Positions 25,226 to 34,226 of a stretch of 64,000 nucleotides of DNA are shown here, one piece after another. Source of the stretch: Moraxella sp. K1664 (GTDB lineage: Bacteria; Pseudomonadota; Gammaproteobacteria; Pseudomonadales; Moraxellaceae). Location of the stretch: positions 1,612,001 to 1,676,000 of the forward strand of contig NZ_CP155576.1 of the NCBI RefSeq assembly GCF_039693965.1. The letters are read 5' to 3'. Position 1 is the stretch's first letter, and every line of letters starts with the position of its first letter. Below the pieces are notes generated by a model that did no database searches, was not told the DNA's origin, and saw only the letters and a list, made by a program, of their open reading frames with translations. Made by a program: the position numbers and the translations under genes.

Positions 25226-27172
25226 ATGACCATCAAAAACCACACCTTTGAAACCGAAGTCAATCAACTTCTGCACCTTGTAACGCATTCACTTTACTCA
25301 AACCCTGATATTTTTATCCGTGAATTGGTGTCTAATGCGTCCGATGCGTGCGACAAATTACGCTTTTTGGCGACAAGTGATGACAGTCTTTATGAAAATG
25401 ACGGCGAACTTGCCATTCGTATTGAAATCGACAAAGATGCCAAAACCTTAACCATCAGCGATAACGGCATTGGCATGAACGAAGCGGACGTGATTGACAA
25501 CTTAGGCACGATTGCCAAATCAGGCACCAAAGCCTTTTTGGACAAATTATCAGACGCCGATAAAAAAGACGGCAACCTTATCGGACAGTTTGGCGTGGGC
25601 TTTTATTCTGGCTTTATCGTGGCGGACAAAATCACGGTAGAGACCCGTAAAGCTGGCGAACCAAGTAGCGGGGGCGTACGTTGGGTGTCGGACGGCACAG
25701 GCTCATTCACGACCGAGTCTATTGACAAGCCTACCCGTGGTACTTCCATTATCTTACACCTAAAAGATGAATTTGTAGAGCGTGAAGACGGCGAATACAG
25801 CTACCTTGACCGCTATAAAATCAAGTCGCTCGTATCAAAATACTCCGACCACATCAGTCTGCCCATTCAAATGCGTAAAGAAGTGTGGCAAGAAGACGTT
25901 TCAGAAAATGGGGAGCAAGACGAAAACGCCCCTGTGCCAAATGGCGAGATGATTTTGACGGACGAATGGGAGACGATTAACAAAGCGTCCGCCCTATGGA
26001 CACGCACGCCAAGCGAGATTGGCGATGATGAGTACAGCGAGTTTTATAAGACGGTAAGCTACGATTTTGATGAGCCACTGACGTGGACGCACAACCGAGT
26101 CGAAGGGCGTGTGCAATATACTCAGCTTTTGTATATCCCCAAAAAAGCCCCGTTTGACCTGTACGCCCGTGAACAGCAACGTGGGCTAAAACTCTACGTC
26201 AAGCGTGTGTTTATCATGGACGATGCCGAACAGCTTCTTCCCATGTACCTGCGTTTTGTCAAGGGTGTGATTGACAGTGCTGATTTACCGCTTAATGTGA
26301 GCCGTGAGATTTTGCAAGAGTCTCGTGATGTCAAATCTATTCGTGAAGGCAACGCCCGCCGTGTGCTGACCCTGTTGGCAAGCCTAGCAAATAGCGAAGA
26401 TGAAACCAAACAAGCCAAATTTGCCGACTTTTACAAAGAGTTTGGCGATGTCATCAAAGAAGGCTTGGGCGAAGACAAAGCTAACCAAGAGCGTATCGCC
26501 AAACTGCTCCGCTATGCCACCAGCACAAATGACAGCGTTGAGACCAGTTTTGCCGACTACAAGGCACGCATGAAAGACGGTCAAAAGGCGATTTATTACC
26601 TGACTGCCGAAAACTTAGTTTCTGCCAAAAACAGCCCGCAGTTAGAGCTATTTAATAAAAAAGGCATTGAAGTTATCCTCATGACGTCAAAAGTGGACGA
26701 ATGGGCGATGAACTTCTTGACCGAATTTGACGGCACGCCATTACAAAATATCGCCAAAGGGGCGGTGGATTTGGGTGATTTGACCGATGACGCCGAAAAA
26801 GAAGAAGTCAAAAAACAAGAAGAAGCCTTCAAGCCTGTGGTAGAACGCCTAAAAGGCGTGCTTGGCGGACGAGCCAAAGACGTGCGAGTAACGAGCCGTC
26901 TGGTGGATTCTCCTGCCTGTCTTGTTGTGGGCGATGGCGAGCTGACTCCGCAAATGGCTCAAATGCTAAAAGCGATGGGACAGCCTGTGCCTGATGTCAA
27001 GCCCACGCTTGAAATTAACCCCACGCACCCACTGATTGCACGGCTTGAAAACAGTGGCGATTTTGATGACCTAGCCGAAGTTATCTTTGACCAAGCCTTG
27101 ATAGCAGATGGCGGACAGCCTGATGACCCTGCGGGGTATTTAAAGCGGATTAACAAGTTGCTTTTGAAATAA
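25226..27172 (+). CDS. htpG: Chaperone HtpG (bacterial Hsp90)
   Basis: ATP-dependent cytosolic chaperone. 648 residues with the Hsp90 signature [23 protein letters not shown] (in part, about 25-47), the GHKL ATP-binding motifs DNGIGM (about 81-86) and [11 protein letters not shown] (about 120-130), a middle domain with the catalytic-loop region ([15 protein letters not shown]) and a C-terminal dimerisation domain. Length is normal. The ATG at 25226 follows an AGGAT stretch, and a terminator lies at 27194-27224. Confidence 0.97.
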   Translation: MTIKNHTFETEVNQLLHLVTHSLYSNPDIFIRELVSNASDACDKLRFLATSDDSLYENDGELAIRIEIDKDAKTLTISDNGIGMNEADVIDNLGTIAKSGTKAFLDKLSDADKKDGNLIGQFGVGFYSGFIVADKITVETRKAGEPSSGGVRWVSDGTGSFTTESIDKPTRGTSIILHLKDEFVEREDGEYSYLDRYKIKSLVSKYSDHISLPIQMRKEVWQEDVSENGEQDENAPVPNGEMILTDEWETINKASALWTRTPSEIGDDEYSEFYKTVSYDFDEPLTWTHNRVEGRVQYTQLLYIPKKAPFDLYAREQQRGLKLYVKRVFIMDDAEQLLPMYLRFVKGVIDSADLPLNVSREILQESRDVKSIREGNARRVLTLLASLANSEDETKQAKFADFYKEFGDVIKEGLGEDKANQERIAKLLRYATSTNDSVETSFADYKARMKDGQKAIYYLTAENLVSAKNSPQLELFNKKGIEVILMTSKVDEWAMNFLTEFDGTPLQNIAKGAVDLGDLTDDAEKEEVKKQEEAFKPVVERLKGVLGGRAKDVRVTSRLVDSPACLVVGDGELTPQMAQMLKAMGQPVPDVKPTLEINPTHPLIARLENSGDFDDLAEVIFDQALIADGGQPDDPAGYLKRINKLLLK

Positions 27173-27193
27173 TCGCTTTAATGGTTGTTTGTA

Positions 27194-27224
27194 AAATACC
27201 CTGTTTTTGACGGGGTATTTTTGT
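27194..27224 (+). terminator. Terminator of htpG
   Basis: A stem of AAATACCC with GGGTATTT and a short loop is followed by T, 20 bp after the htpG stop. Confidence 0.8.
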
Positions 27225-27351
27225 GGGTACAAAGTAAATACCTTTATATGGTAAAATTATGGTATAATGACTGTTCATTTTTTTAAGCAAGTTGTTGCTT
27301 AACATATTAATAACATTGTGAAATGTTAAACTCCCCATACAGGAACACATC

Positions 27352-28353
27352 ATGAACATCCCCCACACCACCGAATTACCCGTAGACACTCACACAGATA
27401 CCGCCAAACCCCAAGGCGAAAAACTGCAAAAGCTCCTAGCACGCATGGGCTTGGGTTCACGTCGCCAGTTAGAAGAAATCATCAAAACAGGACGAATCTC
27501 CATCAACGGTAAGACCGCAACGCTGGGCGATAGAGCCAGCGTGAGTGATGAGATTCGTATCGATGGGCGACTGGTACGTCTTAAAGCCGAACGTGAGAAA
27601 CGTCGCCGTGTCATCGCCTACTATAAGCCCGAAGGCGAGATTTGCTCCATGTCTGACCCCGAAGGTCGCCCCACGGTGTTTGACCGCCTGCCTAAGCTGA
27701 CAGGCGACAGATGGGTGATGGTCGGCAGACTGGACATTAACTCATCGGGTCTTCTACTGTTCACCAACGATGGCGAGCTGGCTCATCGTCTCATGCACCC
27801 ATCTAGCGAAGTGGTGCGTGAATATGCCGTGCGAGTGCTTGGCGAAGTCACCCCAGAGATTGCCCAGAATCTGACCCGTGGCGTTGAGTTAGAAGACGGC
27901 ATGGCACGCTTTGATGACATCAAAGAAGGTGGCGGTACAGGGGTTAATAAATGGTATCACGTCACCATCAAAGAAGGTCGCAAGCGTGAAGTTCGCCGTA
28001 TGTTTGAGTCCCAAGAACTTAAAGTTTCACGCCTGATTCGTACCCGATACAGTACCATGATATTGCCCAAAGAGCTAAAAACAGGGCGATTTATTGAGCT
28101 TGATGCCAAAGCCATTGATGCCCTTGTCTCATCGGTAGGTCTGCGTTCTCGCCAAGGCACAGGACTAAATACGTCCGCCAAAGAAAAACAAGCCCGTATC
28201 CACAAAAAGCCCCTGCCCGCTCGTGAAGTTCGCCAAAAACGCACTCAAAAAGGCAAAAATGAGCGAAAAAGAGCCGATGACAGACAAGGCAAAAGCGAAC
28301 GTAAAGGACAGCAAACCCCTGCGTTTGGCAAGGCGAAGTTTTATAAAGTATAA
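27352..28353 (+). CDS. rluB: 23S rRNA pseudouridine synthase, RluB-like
   Basis: 333 residues. An S4 RNA-binding domain (about 24-80, EKLQKLLARMGLGSRRQLEE) is followed by an RsuA/RluB/E/F-type catalytic domain with the conserved GRLDINSSGLLLFTNDG, catalytic Asp 128. A basic, low-complexity tail (about 275-333, rich in K/R/Q) is usual for RluB, which modifies the large-subunit rRNA near the peptidyl-transferase centre. RluE and RluF are less likely because of the S4 domain and the tail. The gene is monocistronic and ends at a bidirectional terminator. Confidence 0.9.
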   Translation: MNIPHTTELPVDTHTDTAKPQGEKLQKLLARMGLGSRRQLEEIIKTGRISINGKTATLGDRASVSDEIRIDGRLVRLKAEREKRRRVIAYYKPEGEICSMSDPEGRPTVFDRLPKLTGDRWVMVGRLDINSSGLLLFTNDGELAHRLMHPSSEVVREYAVRVLGEVTPEIAQNLTRGVELEDGMARFDDIKEGGGTGVNKWYHVTIKEGRKREVRRMFESQELKVSRLIRTRYSTMILPKELKTGRFIELDAKAIDALVSSVGLRSRQGTGLNTSAKEKQARIHKKPLPAREVRQKRTQKGKNERKRADDRQGKSERKGQQTPAFGKAKFYKV

Positions 28354-28385
28354 ATCAACAAAGAGTAAATTATACTCATGTTGAC

Positions 28386-28425
28386 AAAACCGCCCGAATA
28401 CCGTTTATGGCATTCGGGCGGTTTT
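28386..28425. terminator. Bidirectional terminator between rluB and ppa
   Basis: The stem AAAACCGCCCGAAT/ATTCGGGCGGTTTT (28386-28399 with 28412-28425) has T or A tracts on both sides and is shared by the two converging genes. Confidence 0.9.
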
Positions 28426-28466
28426 ATGATTGATGACTTATAAGATTGTCATCTGCAAGTCGCCAA

Positions 28467-29000
28467 TCACGCTTCTTCTACCCAGCGTTTTTGGCTCTCT
28501 TTAATCACTTCTTTGGCGGTGGCAACGTCAAAAAAGCCTTCTACTTTGGTGGTGCCAGCTTTTTTTAGGTCTTTGTAGTGGTTAAAGTGAAATTCTAGCT
28601 GTTTGATAAGCTGTGGTGGTAGGTCATCAAGGCTGTTGTAGGCGTTGCCGTTGTTGCGGTCATCGGCAGGTACCACGATGATTTTGTCGTCCACCTCGCC
28701 GTCATCAACAAACTTCATCACGCCAATGACTTTGGCTTTTAGAAAAATACCCGTGGTCAATGGCTGTTCGGTTAGGATAAGTGCGTCTAGCTCATCGCCG
28801 TCTTCGTCTAGGGTTTGAGGGATAAAGCCATAGTTGCAAGGCTTGGCAAAAGCAATCGGCTCAACACGGTCAAGCTCAAAGCAAGCGAGTTTGCGGTTCC
28901 ATTCGATTTTGTGGTTTGAGCCAGTAGGGATTTCTACGACCACGTTAATCTCGCCTGCGTCCACGTCGCCTGCGTCTAGGATTTTGTTAAAATCTACCAT
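28467..29000 (-). CDS. ppa: Inorganic pyrophosphatase (family I)
   Basis: Cytosolic enzyme that hydrolyses pyrophosphate and pulls biosynthetic reactions forward. 177 residues, the usual size of the hexameric bacterial enzyme. The signature DEDGDELDALIL (metal-binding Asp cluster, about 65-76) is present, with the substrate-site segments NHKIEWNRK and PCNYGFIPQTL. The ATG at 29000 follows a GAGAAT-type ribosome-binding stretch. It stands alone. Confidence 0.96.
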   Translation of the reverse strand: MVDFNKILDAGDVDAGEINVVVEIPTGSNHKIEWNRKLACFELDRVEPIAFAKPCNYGFIPQTLDEDGDELDALILTEQPLTTGIFLKAKVIGVMKFVDDGEVDDKIIVVPADDRNNGNAYNSLDDLPPQLIKQLEFHFNHYKDLKKAGTTKVEGFFDVATAKEVIKESQKRWVEEA

Positions 29001-29113
29001 AAAATTCTCCGATTGGGATTAAAAAAGTTGTGCCATTGTAATATTAAATCAATCTAAGTGCAATCATCAATTTATGATGTTTTTGCATATCGCTTATGGA
29101 TAATGGCATATTA

Positions 29114-30268
29114 TCAAGGCTCATCTGATGTATCGGGCAAGCAAATGGGGGTGCTGATACAGCTTGGGGTGTCCACTTTTGTTTTGTCTAAGGCGGTCAT
29201 GAGTTGTAAGGTTGCCCGCTCCCAATCTTCAATTTGACTTGGGTCATCAAGGTGGCGTTCATCAAGATTGGCAGGATTTATGGGGTATTTGTCGTCTCGC
29301 TCATCTGTTGGTGTGGCGATAAATGCTAGAAAGGCTTGGGCTTTTTTGCCAAGTTCGCTGTTATGTTTGGCAAGTTTGACAAAGCTCGCTTCATCTGTGA
29401 ATGTCTCATCATTTTCATTGATGTAGGTGATAAATGCGGTTTTATCATCATTTAGCCAACGTGTATTATCTGAATCAAAAAATAACAAATATTCATAAAA
29501 TAATGACAACCGTTTGGCATCATCAATAAAGACACTCTGCGGATACGTCTTTTGATAATCTTGCCAAAATAACGCCCGCTCGATAAGCTCATCTAATGAA
29601 ATGCTAAGACCTGCATCACACCACAGTGGCTCTTGGTTGTCGCTGGCAAGTCGCTCAATCATGACCGCTTGGCCTTTTGGTAAATGGGGCGTAAACAGCT
29701 TGGCAAATGCTTGATAATCATTGACGAAGTCAAATTCCCCTTCGCAGTAGTCTGCTATTTTTAGCTTGTTTTGTTTGACCTGCTTGATGAGATGTTGGGC
29801 TTTTGGGGGTAATTTTACGATGTTGGACTCATTGTACTTTTTGTTATAATGAATGTCGTACATGACCTGATTTAACTGGTCAAATTCTGCCTCATCTAGC
29901 AAAAATTTATCGCCTTGCCAAAATGACAAAAAACGCTGATAAGCAAGCTGATATTGTGTCGCCCACTTGATTTGGGTGGTGTTGTCGGCAGTCGGCAGGC
30001 AATGATTGAGTAGTTTATCCGCCTTATCAAAGTCATCTATTTGGCTATTGATGTCAATGGCGGTTAGTGTGCTGGTAACGGCTTGGCAATCAATCGCTTG
30101 GGCGTTGGCACTTTGAGCGACAGGTGTGGGCGATGTGGGGGCAACGTCCACAAAAGTCTGCTCTGCTTGGCGTGGTGTGGCATCAGTAGCAAGTGAGCTG
30201 TTGGGCTTGTTGTCGCAAGCGGTCAAGGATGACAGAGCGATTGCGATGATTATTAATGGGTATTTCAT
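29114..30268 (-). CDS. Hypothetical lipoprotein
   Basis: 384 residues with a lipoprotein signal peptide (YPLIIIAIALSSLTACDN; lipobox LTAC, Cys 18). The residue after the Cys is Asp, which in enteric bacteria favours inner-membrane retention; that rule may not hold here. The mature part is mainly helical and acidic, with an initial Ser/Thr/Pro-rich stretch. I do not recognise a family. It begins 3 bp downstream of the lipB stop codon on the same strand, so the two are probably co-transcribed, although no functional link to lipoylation is evident. Confidence 0.7.
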   Translation of the reverse strand: MKYPLIIIAIALSSLTACDNKPNSSLATDATPRQAEQTFVDVAPTSPTPVAQSANAQAIDCQAVTSTLTAIDINSQIDDFDKADKLLNHCLPTADNTTQIKWATQYQLAYQRFLSFWQGDKFLLDEAEFDQLNQVMYDIHYNKKYNESNIVKLPPKAQHLIKQVKQNKLKIADYCEGEFDFVNDYQAFAKLFTPHLPKGQAVMIERLASDNQEPLWCDAGLSISLDELIERALFWQDYQKTYPQSVFIDDAKRLSLFYEYLLFFDSDNTRWLNDDKTAFITYINENDETFTDEASFVKLAKHNSELGKKAQAFLAFIATPTDERDDKYPINPANLDERHLDDPSQIEDWERATLQLMTALDKTKVDTPSCISTPICLPDTSDEP

Positions 30269-30271
30269 GGC

Positions 30272-31018
30272 TTATTCGCTGGGTATCGGGTTATTTATGG
30301 GTCTTAGGGCGAGTTGTCCACTGTGTCTTTTTTGAATATTACTGATAAATTTATGAATAAATTCGTGCGTTTGGCTATCATCAAATTTGCCAAATTGCGA
30401 TAGTTTTACCATTGCCATGCCCGCATAGCCACAAGGGTTAATGGCATTAAAGGCGGTCAAATCATTGACAAGGTTAATGGCAATGCCGTGATAGCTATGC
30501 CCTTGCTTGATTTTAAAGCCCAAAGACGCAATTTTGCCAAGCATATCGCCATTGGTATTATAAATATACACCCCAGGGGCATCACGGCGAGCCTTAGCGG
30601 TCAAATCGGGCGGTAGGTACTCGCCCACCACGTCTTCTATGGCTTGCTCGGCGTGGCTCACTAGGTCTCGCACGCCCATGCCAAGGCGGTGCAAATCCCA
30701 CAGCCAGTACACCACAAGTTGCCCCACGCCATGCCATGTTACCTGTCCGCCACGGTCGGTTTTGATGATTGGGGTGTCGGTCTTGTAGAGAATATGCTCT
30801 TCTTTGCCCGCTTGCCCTAGCGTATAAACGTCTTGATGCTCCACAATCCACAGCTCATCAGGGCAGGCTTGCCCGTTTTTTTTATCATCAATGCGACTCA
30901 AAATCCGAGCAAGCATATCATCATGCGTGGCGTTGTATTCGGCGTGGGGGTGGGTGCTTGTGTGCAAGTCGTCCCATTGCAAGGGGGTAAGGTTTAGGTG
31001 GGGTAGGTTTAGGGTCAT
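30272..31018 (-). CDS. lipB: Octanoyl-[ACP]:protein N-octanoyltransferase LipB
   Basis: LipB moves octanoate from acyl carrier protein to the lipoyl domains of 2-oxoacid dehydrogenases and GcvH; LipA then adds sulfur. 248 residues with the family motifs RGGQVTWHGVGQLVVYWL (about 89-106), KIASLGFKI (catalytic-type Lys 162) and NPCGYAGM with the acyl-accepting Cys 196. It is slightly long at the C-terminus. lipA is not adjacent. The divergent gene across about 110 bp is the TPP-regulated thiamine cluster. Confidence 0.95.
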   Translation of the reverse strand: MTLNLPHLNLTPLQWDDLHTSTHPHAEYNATHDDMLARILSRIDDKKNGQACPDELWIVEHQDVYTLGQAGKEEHILYKTDTPIIKTDRGGQVTWHGVGQLVVYWLWDLHRLGMGVRDLVSHAEQAIEDVVGEYLPPDLTAKARRDAPGVYIYNTNGDMLGKIASLGFKIKQGHSYHGIAINLVNDLTAFNAINPCGYAGMAMVKLSQFGKFDDSQTHEFIHKFISNIQKRHSGQLALRPINNPIPSE

Positions 31019-31096
31019 GGCTTTTAAATGGTTAAATAAGAGCTATTTTACGTCATTTTGTTAAAAATAAAAACCATTTTAACCATTTTTAACCGC

Positions 31097-31125
31097 TTGC
31101 ACACCCCTTACCCTTTTGTTATAAT
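31097..31125 (+). promoter_or_regulatory. Sigma-70 promoter of the thiamine operon
   Basis: TTGCAC (31097-31102), exactly 17 bp, then TATAAT (31120-31125). Transcription would begin near 31132, at the first base pair of the TPP riboswitch. Confidence 0.85.
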
Positions 31126-31131
31126 CCAACC

Positions 31132-31209
31132 TATCAATCGGGGTGCTATTTATGGCTGAGATGATACCCGTGAACCTGATACAGTTAAAACTGGCGTAGG
31201 AAATTGATA
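31132..31209 (+). promoter_or_regulatory. TPP riboswitch (THI element)
   Basis: The conserved THI-box core is visible: GGGGTGC, GCTGAGATGATACCC, GTGAACCTGATACAG and CTGGCGTAGGAA. P1 is formed by TATCAAT (31132-31138) and ATTGATA (31203-31209). It binds thiamine pyrophosphate. The expression platform downstream (31210-31276) has GGGTTTT able to pair with AAAACCC directly after the AAGGA ribosome-binding site of thiM, which suggests control of translation initiation. Confidence 0.95.
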
Positions 31210-31276
31210 AAAATTGACGAGCAACACACTTTTTGGTGTGGGTTTTGACTGTGCTTTTCTTAAAAAGGAAAAACCC

Positions 31277-32119
31277 ATGACCACAGTTACCAAAAACCCA
31301 TTCTCCCCAGACCAAATCCCCCTAGACTTAATCAACGAAGTCCGCAAGCAAAACCCCCTAATTCACAACATTACAAATCTGGTCTCCGCCAATTTTACCG
31401 CCAATGGACTGCTTGCTGTTGGTGCGTCCCCCATGATGGCAGAGTCGCCTTTGGAGATGGCAGAGCTTGCCAAAATCAGTAGTGCGGTTGTGCTAAATAT
31501 CGGCACGCCGTCCGACCCCAAAACGTCCGCCATGATTATCGCAGGGCAAACCGCCAACGCCCACGGCATTCCTGTGGTGCTAGACCCTGTGGCGGTGTCG
31601 GCAAGCACTTTACGCCAATCTACCATTCATCAGATTAGCCAAGTCGTGCAGTTTGATGCCATTCGTGGCAATGCAGGCGAGCTTGCGTTTTTGGCAGGGG
31701 CGAACTGGCAAGCCAAAGGCGTGGATGCTGGGCGTGGCGATGCGGATTTGGCGAGCATTTGCCAAGCGGTCGCCCAAAAGTACCGCACCATTGCCATTTT
31801 GACAGGCGAGATTGACTATATCTCAGACGGCACGCAGGTGGTTGCCCTTGCCAACGGTACGCCACTTCTGCCCAAGGTTACCGCCACAGGGTGCTTGCTA
31901 AGTGCCGTGGTTGGGGCATTTTTGGCGGTGGCAGGGCGTGAGCGGTATTTGGTGGGGGCGGTCAATGCCTGTGCCACATTTGCCATTGCAGGCGAGCTTG
32001 CTTGTGAAGGATTATTGCCAAGCCAAAGCGGTACGTTTATGTATCAATTTTTGGATAAATTGGGCGGTATTAGCCCTGATGAGATTGCCAATCGTGTCAA
32101 GTTTGTGGGGGGAGCATGA
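31277..32119 (+). CDS. thiM: Hydroxyethylthiazole kinase ThiM
   Basis: Salvage kinase that phosphorylates the thiazole moiety of thiamine. 280 residues from the ATG at 31277, preferred because AAGGA lies just upstream and within reach of the riboswitch platform. Visible family features are NPLIHNITNLVSANFTANGLLA near the N-terminus, GASPMM, NIGTPSD, DPVAVSAS and the anion-hole/catalytic segment VTATGCLLSAVVGAFLA with the conserved Cys. It overlaps thiD by 4 bp (ATGA). It is the first gene of the riboswitch-led cluster. Confidence 0.95.
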   Translation: MTTVTKNPFSPDQIPLDLINEVRKQNPLIHNITNLVSANFTANGLLAVGASPMMAESPLEMAELAKISSAVVLNIGTPSDPKTSAMIIAGQTANAHGIPVVLDPVAVSASTLRQSTIHQISQVVQFDAIRGNAGELAFLAGANWQAKGVDAGRGDADLASICQAVAQKYRTIAILTGEIDYISDGTQVVALANGTPLLPKVTATGCLLSAVVGAFLAVAGRERYLVGAVNACATFAIAGELACEGLLPSQSGTFMYQFLDKLGGISPDEIANRVKFVGGA

Positions 32120-32961
32120 ACCACGTCCACACGCACCCACGCACTCATCGCCCCGCCCAAGCCTTGACTATTGCAGGGTCGGACTCTGGCGGTGGGGCAG
32201 GCATTCAGGCGGATTTAAAGACCTTTACCATGCGACAAGTATTTGGTACAAGTGTACTGACCGCCACAACCGCCCAAAACACCCAAGGCGTATGGGGCAT
32301 TCATCATCTGCCGACCGACCACATTAGAGCCCAGCTTGTCGCCATTGGGGACGATTTTGCGATTGGGGCGTGCAAAATCGGTATGCTTGGCACGTCCGAC
32401 ATCATTGAGACGGTGGGGCAGTTTCTACAAAATCGTCCGTTTGGGCAAGTGGTGCTTGACCCTGTGATGATTGCCAAAGGCGGACAATCCTTGCTTGATG
32501 ACAACGCAAAAGACAGCCTAAAACGGCTCATTCCCCTAACCGACATCATCACGCCCAACCTACCAGAAGCCGAAGTGCTGACAGGCATGACGATAGTTTG
32601 TGATGATGATATAAGGAAAGCCCTACACGCCTTACAAGACATGGGGGCAAAGACGGTCATCATCAAAGGCGGACATAGCCAAAATTCCCAAAGTGCCATG
32701 TGCATAGATTATGTGCTTGATGAAACGGGCGATATTTGGCAAGTACAAAGCGAACGCACTAACAGCAAAAACACACACGGCACAGGGTGTACGTTCTCGG
32801 CGTGTATCACGGCAGAGCTTGCCAAAGGGGCGAGCGTGGCAGATGCCATTCATACCGCCAAACGCTTAATTGCTCAGGCGATTAGCACCGCCCCCAATAT
32901 CGGACACGGACATGGGGCGGTCAATCATTGGGCGTTTTGGGAAGGTGGGGTGGGTAATTAG
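32116..32961 (+). CDS. thiD: Hydroxymethylpyrimidine/phosphomethylpyrimidine kinase ThiD
   Basis: Phosphorylates HMP and HMP-P to the pyrophosphate used by ThiE. 281 residues, ribokinase-like fold: LTIAGSDSGGGAGIQADLKTF (in part, about 15-33), substrate-site Gln and Met residues, DPVMIAKGG, and the ATP/anion-hole motif NTHGTGCTFSACITAELA near 220. The first 12 residues, rich in His/Thr, are an unusual extension, and an internal start is possible. Translation is coupled to thiM. An IS110-family element lies 51 bp after the stop. Confidence 0.95.
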   Translation: MNHVHTHPRTHRPAQALTIAGSDSGGGAGIQADLKTFTMRQVFGTSVLTATTAQNTQGVWGIHHLPTDHIRAQLVAIGDDFAIGACKIGMLGTSDIIETVGQFLQNRPFGQVVLDPVMIAKGGQSLLDDNAKDSLKRLIPLTDIITPNLPEAEVLTGMTIVCDDDIRKALHALQDMGAKTVIIKGGHSQNSQSAMCIDYVLDETGDIWQVQSERTNSKNTHGTGCTFSACITAELAKGASVADAIHTAKRLIAQAISTAPNIGHGHGAVNHWAFWEGGVGN

Positions 32962-32980
32962 TTGGTAAATTTAATATTAA

Positions 32981-33012
32981 ACTTCCTATAAAACTGGTTT
33001 TCCGTTCGCCCT
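32981..33012. repeat. Left part of a REP-bearing repeat split by IS110 copy A
   Basis: ACTTCCTATAAAAC followed by CGTTCGCCCT matches the left 32 bp of the intact repeat at 2967-3085. The right part resumes at 34255. Confidence 0.85.
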
Positions 33013-33205
33013 TGTATCAACCCAACACCAAACCTAGATTATCTGCTAGAATGTTGTTGGGTTATACAAGCAAAGAGAACACGGGTTCGCCCTTAGTGTC
33101 TTAACACTGGTGCTCAGATGGTGTCCTTTGCTTGTCATCTTAACTCTGAATGGTATCTAAGTGCGTTTATTAAAACAGACACTGCATAAACAAGGCAAGA
33201 GACAG
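33013..33205 (+). ncRNA. Putative bridge RNA of IS110 copy A
   Basis: Noncoding left end, comparable in position and length with the IS621 bridge RNA. Three stem-loops can be drawn. The first is a leader hairpin (CAACCCAACA with TGTTGTTGGGTT). The second is a target loop closed by ACAAGCAAAG/CTTTGCTTGT, containing GTTCGCCCT (33085-33093, identical to the left target) and GCTCAG (33112-33117, complement of CTGAGC in the right target), with an AGTGT/ACACT apical stem. The third is a donor loop with ATGGTATCT (33150-33158, identical to the element's last nine bases) and a GTTTAT/ATAAAC stem followed by AAG; the resulting ACAAG is the complement of CTTGT at the left junction. Folding is by eye; transcript ends are unknown. 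Confidence 0.75.
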
Positions 33206-34189
33206 ATGATACACTATATTGGCATAGACATCAGCAAAGCAAAGTTTGATGTTGCATTTATAAACCCAAGCACAAATAAAGTAAAAACCAAGGTTTTTAA
33301 CAACAACAAAGCAGGCTTTGATTTACTGCTTGCTTGGTTAAAAACCAATGTCAGCAATCATCTTGATGAGCTACACATCATCCTAGAAGCAACAGGGGTT
33401 TATCATGAACACCTAAGTGAGTTTCTTGATGATAATAATATCAAGCAAAGCATTGTCAATCCTAACTATGTCCGCAAATTTGCAGACAGTTTGGGGGTAA
33501 TCCATAAAACTGATAAAAAAGACAGCATTATTTTATCAAGGTATGGTTATAGCCACAAGCCTGAGATTTGGATAGCACCTAGCATTGAAGCCAAACAGCT
33601 AAAAGCTCTATTGGCTCGCTTAGAAGCACTCAAAGAAGATTTGCAACGAGAGCAAAACCGACAAGAGTTGCTCTTATCACCCAATCTGCCCGATTTGGTT
33701 AAAGCATCCATGCAAACAGTCATCAGTGTCCTTCAAGAGGAAATTGCCAAACTCACCAAAGACATTGATGACTTTGTTGACAAACAACCAAGTTTAAAGC
33801 AAGACAAAACCTTACTTGAAACCATTGACGGTATTGGTTCTGTTATTGCCAAAGAAGTGGTATGCTTAATACATACCAAACAATTTAAAAAAGCCTCACA
33901 GATGGCTTCGTTTTTAGGCTTAATACCCAAACAAAGACAGTCAGGTGTCTTTAAGGGAGCAACCAAACTGTCCAAACAAGGGCAAGTCTCTTTGCGTGCT
34001 AAGCTGTATATGTCTGCAATGAGTGCCATTCGTTATAATAGCACCATTAAGGCATTTTATGAACGATTACAACAAAACGGTAAAACCAAAATGCAAGCCT
34101 TATGTGCTTGTATGCGTAAATTGGTACATATCTGTTTTGGTGTTATCAAAACCCAAACATCCTTTGAGCAACAAGTATCTTTAAGTTAG
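33206..34189 (+). CDS. IS110-family (Piv-like) DEDD recombinase
   Basis: 327 residues from the ATG at 33206. This start is preferred over an upstream GTG at 33161 because the family begins just before YIGIDISK and because the upstream DNA looks like structured RNA. The RuvC-like N-terminal domain has a DEDD set: D8 (IGID), E61 (ILEATG), D103 and D106 (KTDKKDS). The C-terminal Transposase_20 domain has FLGLIPKQRQSGVFKG with the presumed catalytic Ser 246. A coiled-coil linker (about 125-185) joins them. The family includes the Moraxella pilin invertase Piv, but no pilin gene is adjacent here. It differs from copy B at least at I121V and I123V. Confidence 0.93.
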   Translation: MIHYIGIDISKAKFDVAFINPSTNKVKTKVFNNNKAGFDLLLAWLKTNVSNHLDELHIILEATGVYHEHLSEFLDDNNIKQSIVNPNYVRKFADSLGVIHKTDKKDSIILSRYGYSHKPEIWIAPSIEAKQLKALLARLEALKEDLQREQNRQELLLSPNLPDLVKASMQTVISVLQEEIAKLTKDIDDFVDKQPSLKQDKTLLETIDGIGSVIAKEVVCLIHTKQFKKASQMASFLGLIPKQRQSGVFKGATKLSKQGQVSLRAKLYMSAMSAIRYNSTIKAFYERLQQNGKTKMQALCACMRKLVHICFGVIKTQTSFEQQVSLS

Positions 34190-34226
34190 TTTGTAAGATA
34201 CTAGATACCAGATACTTAAAAAACCA

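Noticed and set aside
33161..33205. Upstream GTG start for the IS110 recombinase
   Set aside because: It would add 15 residues not typical of the family and overlap the structured donor loop. The ATG at 33206 fits the family start.
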